DNA from: Prevotella multiformis DSM 16608
GTDB lineage: Bacteria; Bacteroidota; Bacteroidia; Bacteroidales; Bacteroidaceae
Direction: 5' to 3'
Length of the DNA stretch: 64,000 nucleotides
Assembly (NCBI RefSeq): GCF_000191065.1
Contig: NZ_GL872282.1
Span: 528,306 to 592,305, forward strand
The notes under the pieces were generated by a model, which worked only from the letters and a program-made list of their open reading frames with translations, searched no databases and was not told the origin of the DNA. Position numbers and translations under genes: made by a program. Positions 50,153-59,702 of this stretch are shown in pieces (within the stretch, counting starts at the first letter, position 1; every line of letters begins with the position of its first letter).

Positions 50153-53100
50153 ATGACGCATTCTGCACATTCACTCCTCCTTCCGTTCCTGCTGCTAGCA
50201 GGGATCATGCTAAACTCCTGTAATGGCGGCGGCCGGCAGGCAGGGCAGGCTGATGCCACTACGGACACGGCTTCTTCCGTGCGGGGAGACTGTACTTCCC
50301 GACAGGCTGCCCCCTTGCGGAAACAGGTCAAGGACAGCATCCAAGGCTCATCCCTGAAGAGCAGCTCCAAGGGCGTAGTACCAAACGACAAGGAGAATCG
50401 TGTAGATACTCACAAGGCGAACAGGAAATCTGCAAGACTTTTTGCAGACTTAGGCAGACGTACCGTCAGCAAGTTCTTTGCCAATTCCGACAGCGACACG
50501 CTCAATGTCGGACGTGCCCGGCTTGCCGTACCGCGTGAGGCGATGGCAAAGGGCAAGGTTCTCAGTATTACTCCACTTAGAAGGGGAGAATTGCCGACCT
50601 TGCCTACAGGTATGGTGAACGTCACAGGCGGCTGTGACACGCTGATGGCAAGAACGGACACCGTGTCAGGTTACCGCTTCCTGCCTCATGGCAATCACTT
50701 CGTCCATCATCCGGCAAGTATCGCCGTACCTTACGACAGCACGCTGATACCGGAAGGCTATACCGTAGATGATATCCACACCTATTATTATGATGAACTG
50801 CACCAACGCTGGACCATGCTCCGGTCGAAAGGTATTGATACCAAGCGTGAGGTGGCAATGGCAGAGACTTCACACTTTACGGATGTCATCAACGGCATCA
50901 TCAAAGTGCCGGAGAGTCCCGAAACACAGAACTATGTTCCCACAGGCATCAGTGAACTGAAGGCCGCCGACCCTGCGGCGGGCATCCAGCAGATCGAAGC
51001 CCCGTCAGCCAATCAGAACGGTACGGCAACACTGTCCTGTCCTTTTGAAGTTCCTGCAGGGCGTAATGATATTGGTGTAAGTGCCGGCTTACAGTACAGC
51101 AGCGAGGGCGGCAGCAGCTTTGCAGGCTATGGATGGAGCCTTCCTGTACAGAGCATTGACATCGAGACCCGATGGGGTGTACCACGTTTCGATGATCAGT
51201 ATGAAAGTGAGAGCTATCTTCTCATGGGACAGCAGCTCAGTGACCGGCTCTACCGCAGGACTGACTCTCTGGCAAGACAGGCGGACAAGCAGTTCTATCC
51301 AATGACTGAAGGCGGGTTCAGTAGGATTATCCGAAAGGGTAACAGCCCGAAGAACTATTACTGGGAAGTGACCGGCAAGGACGGCACCGTCTACAGTTAC
51401 GGCGGACACGGCGGCCATGTCAGTGACGCCACGTCTCTTGCCGACACCAAGGGCAACCGTATCAGATGGGCACTTGACCGTGTTACCGATGTTCACGGAA
51501 ACTTTGCCGCATTCCATTACATGAAATCTGGCAATAACCTTTATCCTGAACGTTATACCTGGACAGGATTCGGGGAGACGGAAGGACTGTACAGCATTGA
51601 GTTTGATATTGACTCTACAGCCGCAGAACGAAAAGACGTGACGAGTAGCGGAAGACTTGGCATTATGCAAAGGGACAAAGGGCTACTCCGTAAGGTCACT
51701 GTGAAGAATAATGGTCAGCAGCTCCGCAGCTATACCTTAAACTATGAAGACGGGCCGTTTGGCAAAATGCTGCTAAAGAGCATTGATCAGAACGATAGTA
51801 GGGATGGTAAGGTTGCTACACAATCCTTTGACTATTACAATGACCTCAAAAATGGGCTTTTCTCTTCTAAGGCAGAACTGTGGAAGGCCCAATCTGACGA
51901 CTATGAGTCATTCCTCAGCCATTCGGTTCGTGGGTGTGATGACTATCTTAGTCTCCTTGGTGGTGGAGCTTCGAAAAGCCATACTACAGGTAGGGGAACA
52001 ATGATAGGTGTAGGTTTCACTGGGGGAACAGTAAACGTCGGTCCATCTTTCTCTAATAGCAAAAGTTCAAATACAGGTAAAGTTGCTTTCGTAGATATTG
52101 ATGGTGACGGACTGCCTGATAAGCTTTTCAAACGAGGTAACAAACTTTTCTATCGTAAAAACATGAATGCAGATGGAAAGGATTTACTCTTTGGTAAAGC
52201 GTTACTGATATCAGGAGTAAACTCTTTCTCTGAAGGTAATAGTATCAGTCGTTCTCTTAATGCAGATGCTGCTGTTGAAGTTGGTATTACAAATAAACTT
52301 GGTGCTTCTGTTGGAATTTCCTATACCCATTCAAAGGATCAGGACAAGACTACCACCTATCTTTATGATTTTAACAGTGATGGACTCACCGATATAGCCG
52401 TCAATGGTCAGGTATATTTCAATCATGTTGTAGACGGAAAACCAGCATTTAGTCCTGCAAGTAGTGTGACTGCCAATCCTATTATTGGTGAAGGAGCGCC
52501 TATTGATAAACATTTTATACCAGACTATAAGGTTATCCGTGACTCCTTGGAAAAGGAATATCCTCTGAATGATGCCGTCCGTATGTGGTGCGCACCTTTT
52601 GCTGGCAGGGTCAACATACAAAGTACTATAAAGAAGCTTAGCAATCAAGGTGATGGTATCATCTACAGCATTCAACATGAGGGTGGCGGTTTCTTGGTTC
52701 GTGACTCTTTATTGCAAGCTGGTAGCAAAACCAACAATCTTAATTGTAATGTAAAGGTAGGCGACCGTATCTTCTTCCGTCTTCAGTCTCGATATGATGG
52801 TGAGGACGACAGGGTTCTTTGGAATCCTATAATTACTTATGTCTCTTTACCTGTTGGCAAGGATCGGTATCTGTCAGAAGACTTAAAAACATATAGCAGC
52901 AAAGCTGATTATATAGAGGGTGAAAACAATGTAGCTATCTTTAATCGTACTGGTAAGGTTACGCTCCACGCCCCTTATAGGAAAGCAAAGACTACTGATG
53001 ATGTTACACTTATCGTCACACGATTGGATCATCATGGTGAAACGATTGTAAAACGACTTAAACTTCCTGCTGACAGTATCGTCAATGATTCCTATGACTA

Positions 53101-56100
53101 TACCGGTAACATAGATGAGAAAGATTCTGTTTCATACTTCTTCGAAATCACGACCACTTCTCCCCTTGATTGGACTAAGGTACAATGGGCAGGTAACTAT
53201 TTCTATGAGACGGATCAAGACCGTGTACGTTTTGTGGCATCTCGTAGGATGTTCAACAAGCCTGTTAGTATAGCAGGGAGCAAGGTGTTGAAACAGGGTG
53301 TTACCGTATTGAATAGACAATACCGTCCTAAACTTTTTATTGTTCCAACACTATCCGTTGTGCGTGAAGATAAAAAGAATGACACAGATACTGCTACAGT
53401 TTACCTCACTTTACATGATCAAAACGGACTTCCCGTATTGCGCCACACCTGTCGTCTGAATACTTCCAATACGCTCAAGGTAGATACTATCATAGTTACA
53501 GACACAACACTTATCAAACGATTGAGTTTAGGCAAGATAACGGCAACCTTTGCCATAGAGAATGAATTGGCAAGTGTGAGACAGGCTAAAGTAAACTTCC
53601 TTCGAGACAGTCTTTCTTATCAGAGTGCAACATCAATGGTAGTAACAGGTGAACAACGTGTACTTGTTGATACATTAGAGGCTTGTGTTTTCTCGGGGTA
53701 TAACTCTATTGATTATGGCAGGCTCTACCGAGGATGGGGACAATTTGCTTATAACGGCAATAAAGCTTATGCCTCCCAGCCAATAGAAGTATCAGCACTG
53801 ACCATTGACAGAGATAAATATAAGGATATAGCCGAGCATTATCATTCTACCCACGATGGCAATCAACTTGCAAAGAGTCTTACTCCTGTCAATGAACAGC
53901 GTTTCTTTGTTATGGGTTATGATACTAACAAGAGAATGTATGTTGGCGGCTCTGAACATGTTTTTATCTCTTTGGATACAATCTGTAGCTCTCGTATTGG
54001 TGAGGATGCTATTATAATAGACAGTGTGCATTATGCTAAAAATGCGGGTGAATTGTCTGCACCTGTACTTATGAGTGAGTCAAAGAGTAATGGCTATGGT
54101 GTAAGCGGTGGAATCTCCTATGCAGGACTCAGTGGCAGCAAGAGTACACAGACTTCTTATAGCAAGGTGTCTCTAATGGATATCAATGGTAATGGCTATC
54201 CTGATTGGTTAGAAGAGGTAGATGGCAATATTGTTACTCAATACACAAAAGCAACGGGTACACTTGGGGAAGATCGCATGAAACTAAATGTCACGCACCC
54301 AAAATTTAAAGCAAGTTCCTCTACTATTGGTGCAGATGCAAGTCTATCAAAACAGGCTTCGTCAAAGAGTGCTTTAGCTATCAGTATCAACCCTAAACCA
54401 CAAGACGATGAAACTCCAGGCGGTAGTGATACACATAATTCATCCAATGGTAATGCTATCTCCAGTGTGTCTGTGAGTGCAAGTGGGAACTTTACTTCTG
54501 GAACCTCTCATACAGAAAGTGATTGGACTGACCTTAATGGTGACGGACTTCCTGATATGCTCTTTGGTGATAAAGTGAAGTTCGGTCTTGGATATGACTT
54601 TACAAATGAGGAGAGTAGCGGTGTTACGTCATTGGAGTCTTCTGAAAATAGCACATGGGGTGCAGGACTTGGTACATCCATCGAGGTACTTGGTAATGCC
54701 GATATATCTTTTGGCGTCAATGGAACGAAGACAACAACAAAGTATAATGTATCTTTTATAGATGTTAATGGCGATGGCTTACCTGATATGGTAACTCGTA
54801 ATGCTGACAAGTTCACCATAATGTTGAATACGGGATCTGGATTTATTCCTTATTCCGAAGAGCAACAAGGTCGTTTCAATGAGTCATTGGCAACGTCTGT
54901 TTCTCAATATGGTAATTTTGCTGTTTCCATTCCAATACACATTCTGTTTTTAAAACTGAGATTTACAGCTAAGGCTACTAAATCTTGGTCAAGTGGTGTT
55001 AGTTTCACAAGTGCAGCCTTGAGAGATATCGACGGTGACGGACATCCAGATATTATTGTCGCTGATGGGGCAAAGCAGCTTATTGTTTATCGTAACCTTA
55101 CGGGCAGAACGAACCTGCTGCGCTCCGTGACACTTCCTTTCGGAGGACATATCAATATCGGCTATGAGCAGACAACTCCAAGTTACGATTTGCCGGGACG
55201 TCGCTGGGTGATGTCATCTGTTGAGACTATAGGTGGATACAAGGAGAACGGAGCGGTACGAAGCAGGAATACTTTTGAATACAGCGGTGGCTATCGTGAC
55301 CGTCGTGAGCGTGACTTCTATGGTTTCAGGCAGGTACGTACCAATCAGATAGATACCGAGAACGGTGACAGACTCTATCGTTACTCGGTACAGACCTATG
55401 GCAAGAACAGGGATTACTATACGCATGGACTTGTTACGAGTGAGTATCTCTATACCGCTGATGGAAAGAAACTGCAGGGATCTCTATATGACTACGACCT
55501 GAAGACACTTTCCGTTGGTAATAATACGGCTGACGCTGTTGTCTTCCCTGCCCTGAAGACGCTCGTTCAGAGTAACTTTGATGAAGTCAGTGGGGACAGT
55601 CTGTCGGTTGCTGTCAGCAATACTTACGATGACTATGGTAACCTGCAGGGATATAAGGAGACGACAACGGGCTATAGCTTAGAGGCGGACATCAGCTATC
55701 ATAAGATAGCCGACAAGTATATCGTCAGTATCCCGAGCCATATCACTGTCAGCAGTGGCGGTAAGACTTACCGTGAACGCTCAACGAAGGTGGACGGCAA
55801 CGGTGAGATAACGGAGATCATGCTCCATAACGGTGACAAGCCTTCTGTCTATAACATGACTTACGATGGCTATGGCAACATCACACGCATGACGAAGCCG
55901 GAGAACTACAATCATCAGCGTATGTTCTATGCCTACACCTATGATGACCGCTATCACAGTCTTGTGACAAGTGTCAGGGATGCATACGGCTATAGCTCCA
56001 GCACGGCTTATGATGGTCTTTGGAATGCTCCGTCTGTAACGACCGACCTCAATGGGCAGAAGATGGAATACACCTACGATGCACTGGGCAGACAGATGAC

Positions 56101-59100
56101 TATCCGTGCTCCGTATGAGATAGAGAGCGGTCAGCCGTTTACTATCCGCTTTGAGTACTTCCCTGCAGAACGTAAGGCTCATACCGTCCATTATTCCAAG
56201 GAGGGGAACATTGATACCTATACCTTTGCCGACTCGCTGATGCGTGCCGTCCAGGCAAAGCAGACGGGTGTGGTGTGGTCTGGTGGAAGCAATCAAAAGG
56301 TCTCCATCGTCAGTGGAAGGGCTGTCATCGATGCCTTCGGACGTAATATTGCGGCTTATTACCCGATGACGGAGAGCCATGGCAGCATCGGCACTTACAG
56401 CCCTGCTGTGGGTGATCTGCAGGCAAAGACGGAGTATGATGCGCACGACCGTACCACGGGTGTGACGCTTGCCGACGGCAGTGTGACACGTACGGCTTAT
56501 ACTGTCGGCAGCCATGACGGTGAACCGATGCTCCGGACAACGGTCACGGATGCACTGGGACGACATGCGGAGAGCTATACGGATGCCAAAGGACGCAACC
56601 GGGAGACGGTGCAGCATGCCCGTGGTGAGGATATCACGGTGAAGTACGGCTATGACCCTGTCGGTCAGGTGATGACCGTCCAGCATCCCAACGGCAGGGA
56701 GACAAAGTATGCCTATGACCTGCTCGGTCGAAAACTGATGGTGAATCATCCTGATGCGGGTGAGACGGACATGACTTATGATGCGGCGGGCAACCTCCTG
56801 ACGAAGCTCACGGCAGAGCTCAGGAAGTCGATATCCGACAAGGGCTGCATCTCCTACACCTACGACTTCGAGCGGCTGCATGAGGTGCTCTATCCGGAGA
56901 ATCTCTTCAACCGTGTCACCTATACCTACGGCAAGGCCGGCGACAAGTACAACCGTGCCGGTCGCCTTGCCCTCGTTGAGGATGCTTCGGGCGGTGAAGC
57001 GTATTACTACGGCAGGCAGGGAGAAGTCGTAAAGACCGTGCGCACGGTGATGGCGAGCGTGGCGGATATCCGTACTTACGTCTATGGCGCATCGTACGAC
57101 AGTTGGAACCGTGTGCGGACGATGACTTATCCTGACGGTGAAGTGGTTACCTATCACTATAATGCTGCAGGACAGGTGGAGAGTCTGACAAGCAATAAAC
57201 AGGGACGTCAGAGCGTTATTGTTGACAGGATAGGTTACGACAAGGAGGGTCATACGGTCTATACGAAACTCGGTAATGGCACGGAGACTACCTATACCTA
57301 CGACAGGCAGCGTGAGCGTCTGCAGGTGATGAACCTTACAGCGGATGGTCAGACTGTGATGGAGAACAGGTATCGCTATGATGCTGTGGATAATATCCTC
57401 GGCATTACGAATGCTGCCAACCCAACGTCGCTGACGAAACTCAACAGGGCGAAGCTGGGAGGAAGGAGTTCGCATACGTATGAGTATGATGAGTTGAACC
57501 GCCTTATTCATGCAAACGGTAAGGCTAAGCGTGCATCGTATGATATGGTGATGTCGTTCGGACGGATGAGTGAACCGCTGACCAAGGTGCAGAAGGTGGA
57601 CTCAACGACAACTGCCAAGTCTTATGACTTTGCTTATAAGTATGAGGACAGCAGTCATCCGACGGCTCCAACGCAGATTGGTCACGACCATTACACGTAT
57701 GATGCCAACGGTAATCCAACGCTGGTGACGAATGATTCAACCAACATGACCCGCGAGATGTACTGGGATGAGGACAACCGTCTGATGGTACTCTCTGACA
57801 ATGGCAAAACGAGTCGTTATACTTACAATGCTGCTGGCGAACGCATCATGAAGAGTTATGGTACGATGGAGGGTGTGTATATCAATGGTGCGCCGCAGGG
57901 TATCACGTTCCACGAGACGGATAACTTCACGCTCTACCCTGCTTCGATAATCAGCATCAACAAGAATCGCTTTACGAAGCATTACTTCATTGGTAACAAA
58001 CGAGTTGCTTCAAGGATAGGAACAGGTCTGTTTAACAACGTTTACGGAAGAAACGGCTCATATGTAACGGCTGGTCAGCAGGACTATGCTGAGCGTATGA
58101 ATCAGATCCAGAAGCAGAAAGAGGCATACTATAAGCAGCAAGGCATTGCACCTGGTGTTCCTACAATGAAGGGTGCGTATGGTGACCCCGAGAATACAAA
58201 ACGAGGGTATAACTCTATCATTGACACACTCGGCAACCATGATGTTCCACAGGGTTGGATTCAGACTCCACGCCCCAACACCACACCGAATACCAACCCC
58301 GGTCCACCTGTAAGCTGGAACGACCCGACAAGTCCCGATGACCCGCAGGCTGGCTACGGCTATATCCCTAATGACACTAATCGTGAAGAGACTTTCTTTT
58401 ATCATAGTGACTACTTGGGTTCTACTTCTTATATAACAGATGATAAAGGAAATATAACTCAATACGACTCTTATTTACCTTATGGCGAGTTACTTGTCGA
58501 CGAACATAGTAGCAGTGAGGACATGCCGTATAAGTTCAATGGCAAGGAGATGGATGCAGAAACGGGTCTGTACTACTATGGTGCGAGATATATGAATCCT
58601 GTGACTAGTCTGTGGTATGGAGTGGATCCATTGGCAGAGAAGTATGCAAGTATGGGTGGATATGTGTATACGCTGGATAATCCGGTGAAGTTAGTGGATA
58701 CTGATGGACGTATCGTAAATTATCCGAAGAATCAACGTACAAAAAGGACAAAAGTATATTATAAAAAAGTTGTTGTCTCATCTCCACATGGTTCATCCAC
58801 AGCTCAAGCAATTATGACCTTTGCGACATCTAGTATTATTGTTTTAGGTGCTGATGATGCTACAGGTATTGGAACTGTGGATGATATAGCAATACCAATA
58901 GTAGGCTTAGTCGGCTTCGGAGCATACGTCTATAATGAGTTTGTAAGTGCAAATAGCAGTCCCAAAGAGTCTATCTTCTTAGCTGCAGAGCATACAAAAG
59001 GTGCTAGAAAATCAACTAGTGATAAGCACACTGCTCATCGAGCCGGATCTTCATATGGACAGAATCGAAATAGTAACCGGGGAGACAAAAATAAAAAATA

Positions 59101-59143
59101 TCAAAAGAAAGCAAATCCAAATAAACGTAAAAATGGGAAGTAA
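50153..59143 (+). CDS. SpvB/VCBS/RHS polymorphic toxin lipoprotein
   Basis: 2,996 residues. Lipobox MLNSC (Cys23). SpvB-type N-terminal domain (about 263-346: CPFEVPAGRNDIGVSAGLQY). Ca-binding FG-GAP/VCBS motifs of the form DxDGDGxPD near residues 645, 739, 1342, 1459, 1536 and 1624. YD/RHS repeats from about 1900. RHS core end at about 2793-2853 (FNGKEMDAETGLYYYGARYM then DPLAEKY). After the core boundary (LDNPVKLVDTDGR) comes a 143-residue AT-rich tip with a hydrophobic stretch and a Lys/Asn-rich end (KHTAHRAGSSYGQNRN); the toxin activity is not recognised. The middle third is more AT-rich than the ends. The lipid anchor suggests envelope attachment. A candidate immunity gene overlaps its stop. 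Confidence 0.9.
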   Translation: MTHSAHSLLLPFLLLAGIMLNSCNGGGRQAGQADATTDTASSVRGDCTSRQAAPLRKQVKDSIQGSSLKSSSKGVVPNDKENRVDTHKANRKSARLFADLGRRTVSKFFANSDSDTLNVGRARLAVPREAMAKGKVLSITPLRRGELPTLPTGMVNVTGGCDTLMARTDTVSGYRFLPHGNHFVHHPASIAVPYDSTLIPEGYTVDDIHTYYYDELHQRWTMLRSKGIDTKREVAMAETSHFTDVINGIIKVPESPETQNYVPTGISELKAADPAAGIQQIEAPSANQNGTATLSCPFEVPAGRNDIGVSAGLQYSSEGGSSFAGYGWSLPVQSIDIETRWGVPRFDDQYESESYLLMGQQLSDRLYRRTDSLARQADKQFYPMTEGGFSRIIRKGNSPKNYYWEVTGKDGTVYSYGGHGGHVSDATSLADTKGNRIRWALDRVTDVHGNFAAFHYMKSGNNLYPERYTWTGFGETEGLYSIEFDIDSTAAERKDVTSSGRLGIMQRDKGLLRKVTVKNNGQQLRSYTLNYEDGPFGKMLLKSIDQNDSRDGKVATQSFDYYNDLKNGLFSSKAELWKAQSDDYESFLSHSVRGCDDYLSLLGGGASKSHTTGRGTMIGVGFTGGTVNVGPSFSNSKSSNTGKVAFVDIDGDGLPDKLFKRGNKLFYRKNMNADGKDLLFGKALLISGVNSFSEGNSISRSLNADAAVEVGITNKLGASVGISYTHSKDQDKTTTYLYDFNSDGLTDIAVNGQVYFNHVVDGKPAFSPASSVTANPIIGEGAPIDKHFIPDYKVIRDSLEKEYPLNDAVRMWCAPFAGRVNIQSTIKKLSNQGDGIIYSIQHEGGGFLVRDSLLQAGSKTNNLNCNVKVGDRIFFRLQSRYDGEDDRVLWNPIITYVSLPVGKDRYLSEDLKTYSSKADYIEGENNVAIFNRTGKVTLHAPYRKAKTTDDVTLIVTRLDHHGETIVKRLKLPADSIVNDSYDYTGNIDEKDSVSYFFEITTTSPLDWTKVQWAGNYFYETDQDRVRFVASRRMFNKPVSIAGSKVLKQGVTVLNRQYRPKLFIVPTLSVVREDKKNDTDTATVYLTLHDQNGLPVLRHTCRLNTSNTLKVDTIIVTDTTLIKRLSLGKITATFAIENELASVRQAKVNFLRDSLSYQSATSMVVTGEQRVLVDTLEACVFSGYNSIDYGRLYRGWGQFAYNGNKAYASQPIEVSALTIDRDKYKDIAEHYHSTHDGNQLAKSLTPVNEQRFFVMGYDTNKRMYVGGSEHVFISLDTICSSRIGEDAIIIDSVHYAKNAGELSAPVLMSESKSNGYGVSGGISYAGLSGSKSTQTSYSKVSLMDINGNGYPDWLEEVDGNIVTQYTKATGTLGEDRMKLNVTHPKFKASSSTIGADASLSKQASSKSALAISINPKPQDDETPGGSDTHNSSNGNAISSVSVSASGNFTSGTSHTESDWTDLNGDGLPDMLFGDKVKFGLGYDFTNEESSGVTSLESSENSTWGAGLGTSIEVLGNADISFGVNGTKTTTKYNVSFIDVNGDGLPDMVTRNADKFTIMLNTGSGFIPYSEEQQGRFNESLATSVSQYGNFAVSIPIHILFLKLRFTAKATKSWSSGVSFTSAALRDIDGDGHPDIIVADGAKQLIVYRNLTGRTNLLRSVTLPFGGHINIGYEQTTPSYDLPGRRWVMSSVETIGGYKENGAVRSRNTFEYSGGYRDRRERDFYGFRQVRTNQIDTENGDRLYRYSVQTYGKNRDYYTHGLVTSEYLYTADGKKLQGSLYDYDLKTLSVGNNTADAVVFPALKTLVQSNFDEVSGDSLSVAVSNTYDDYGNLQGYKETTTGYSLEADISYHKIADKYIVSIPSHITVSSGGKTYRERSTKVDGNGEITEIMLHNGDKPSVYNMTYDGYGNITRMTKPENYNHQRMFYAYTYDDRYHSLVTSVRDAYGYSSSTAYDGLWNAPSVTTDLNGQKMEYTYDALGRQMTIRAPYEIESGQPFTIRFEYFPAERKAHTVHYSKEGNIDTYTFADSLMRAVQAKQTGVVWSGGSNQKVSIVSGRAVIDAFGRNIAAYYPMTESHGSIGTYSPAVGDLQAKTEYDAHDRTTGVTLADGSVTRTAYTVGSHDGEPMLRTTVTDALGRHAESYTDAKGRNRETVQHARGEDITVKYGYDPVGQVMTVQHPNGRETKYAYDLLGRKLMVNHPDAGETDMTYDAAGNLLTKLTAELRKSISDKGCISYTYDFERLHEVLYPENLFNRVTYTYGKAGDKYNRAGRLALVEDASGGEAYYYGRQGEVVKTVRTVMASVADIRTYVYGASYDSWNRVRTMTYPDGEVVTYHYNAAGQVESLTSNKQGRQSVIVDRIGYDKEGHTVYTKLGNGTETTYTYDRQRERLQVMNLTADGQTVMENRYRYDAVDNILGITNAANPTSLTKLNRAKLGGRSSHTYEYDELNRLIHANGKAKRASYDMVMSFGRMSEPLTKVQKVDSTTTAKSYDFAYKYEDSSHPTAPTQIGHDHYTYDANGNPTLVTNDSTNMTREMYWDEDNRLMVLSDNGKTSRYTYNAAGERIMKSYGTMEGVYINGAPQGITFHETDNFTLYPASIISINKNRFTKHYFIGNKRVASRIGTGLFNNVYGRNGSYVTAGQQDYAERMNQIQKQKEAYYKQQGIAPGVPTMKGAYGDPENTKRGYNSIIDTLGNHDVPQGWIQTPRPNTTPNTNPGPPVSWNDPTSPDDPQAGYGYIPNDTNREETFFYHSDYLGSTSYITDDKGNITQYDSYLPYGELLVDEHSSSEDMPYKFNGKEMDAETGLYYYGARYMNPVTSLWYGVDPLAEKYASMGGYVYTLDNPVKLVDTDGRIVNYPKNQRTKRTKVYYKKVVVSSPHGSSTAQAIMTFATSSIIVLGADDATGIGTVDDIAIPIVGLVGFGAYVYNEFVSANSSPKESIFLAAEHTKGARKSTSDKHTAHRAGSSYGQNRNSNRGDKNKKYQKKANPNKRKNGK

Positions 59144-59702
59144 TGGTTTCTTACTGCAAGAGGAGACGAAGCGAATAGATGAAAGATTGTCACTTCTTAA
59201 AGCCGAATCACAATGGGATAATCTTAAACTATTCTTAGTAAAAATGTCAAAAAAATATTATAATGAATCATTCTTCTTAACGGAACTATCCAATGTTTGT
59301 ACTAAGTTGGAACAATTGGAAGAAGCATATGAATATTCACGAAAAGCGTTTGAGTTGAATTCCGCAGACTACTTGGTTAAGTATAATTATATATTTGCAT
59401 TGCTGAACTTGGATAGGCTAGATGAAGCTTTTGTCATTATTAAACAAATTAAACGTGTTAGTACAATACATATAGCCTATAGTAAATCTGGAGAAGGTTT
59501 AAAATGGGCTAAATCTATAAAGAATGACACGAAATATCTTGAAGGAGTATATTATCTAAAAAAAGGTTTATTGGCTAAAGCCCAAAAATGTTTTACTCTA
59601 CATTTAAGGAATAGAAGAAGAGGAATATATAGTGATTTTACTAAAAGGCAAGTTATGAAGAAAATTAATGAGTGCCTACACCATCCAAAGCCATGGGGGT
59701 GA
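59133..59702 (+). CDS. TPR-like candidate immunity protein
   Basis: 189 residues from ATG 59133, which overlaps the RHS stop (59141-59143) by 11 bases, a sign of translational coupling. Longer in-frame starts upstream lie inside the RHS tip. Helical TPR-like repeats: FFLTELSNVCTKLEQLEEAY and YLVKYNYIFALLNLDRLDEA. AT-rich, no signal peptide, so cytoplasmic. Its last roughly 10 codons run into DNA homologous to RHS (agccatg...), so its stop lies inside the next RHS cassette. Immunity to the tip is inferred from position only. Confidence 0.75.
   Translation: MGSNGFLLQEETKRIDERLSLLKAESQWDNLKLFLVKMSKKYYNESFFLTELSNVCTKLEQLEEAYEYSRKAFELNSADYLVKYNYIFALLNLDRLDEAFVIIKQIKRVSTIHIAYSKSGEGLKWAKSIKNDTKYLEGVYYLKKGLLAKAQKCFTLHLRNRRRGIYSDFTKRQVMKKINECLHHPKPWG

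Noticed and set aside
55781..57511. 576-codon open frame on the minus strand
   Set aside because: Antisense to the RHS repeat region; periodic codons of the repeats leave this frame open. No domain.
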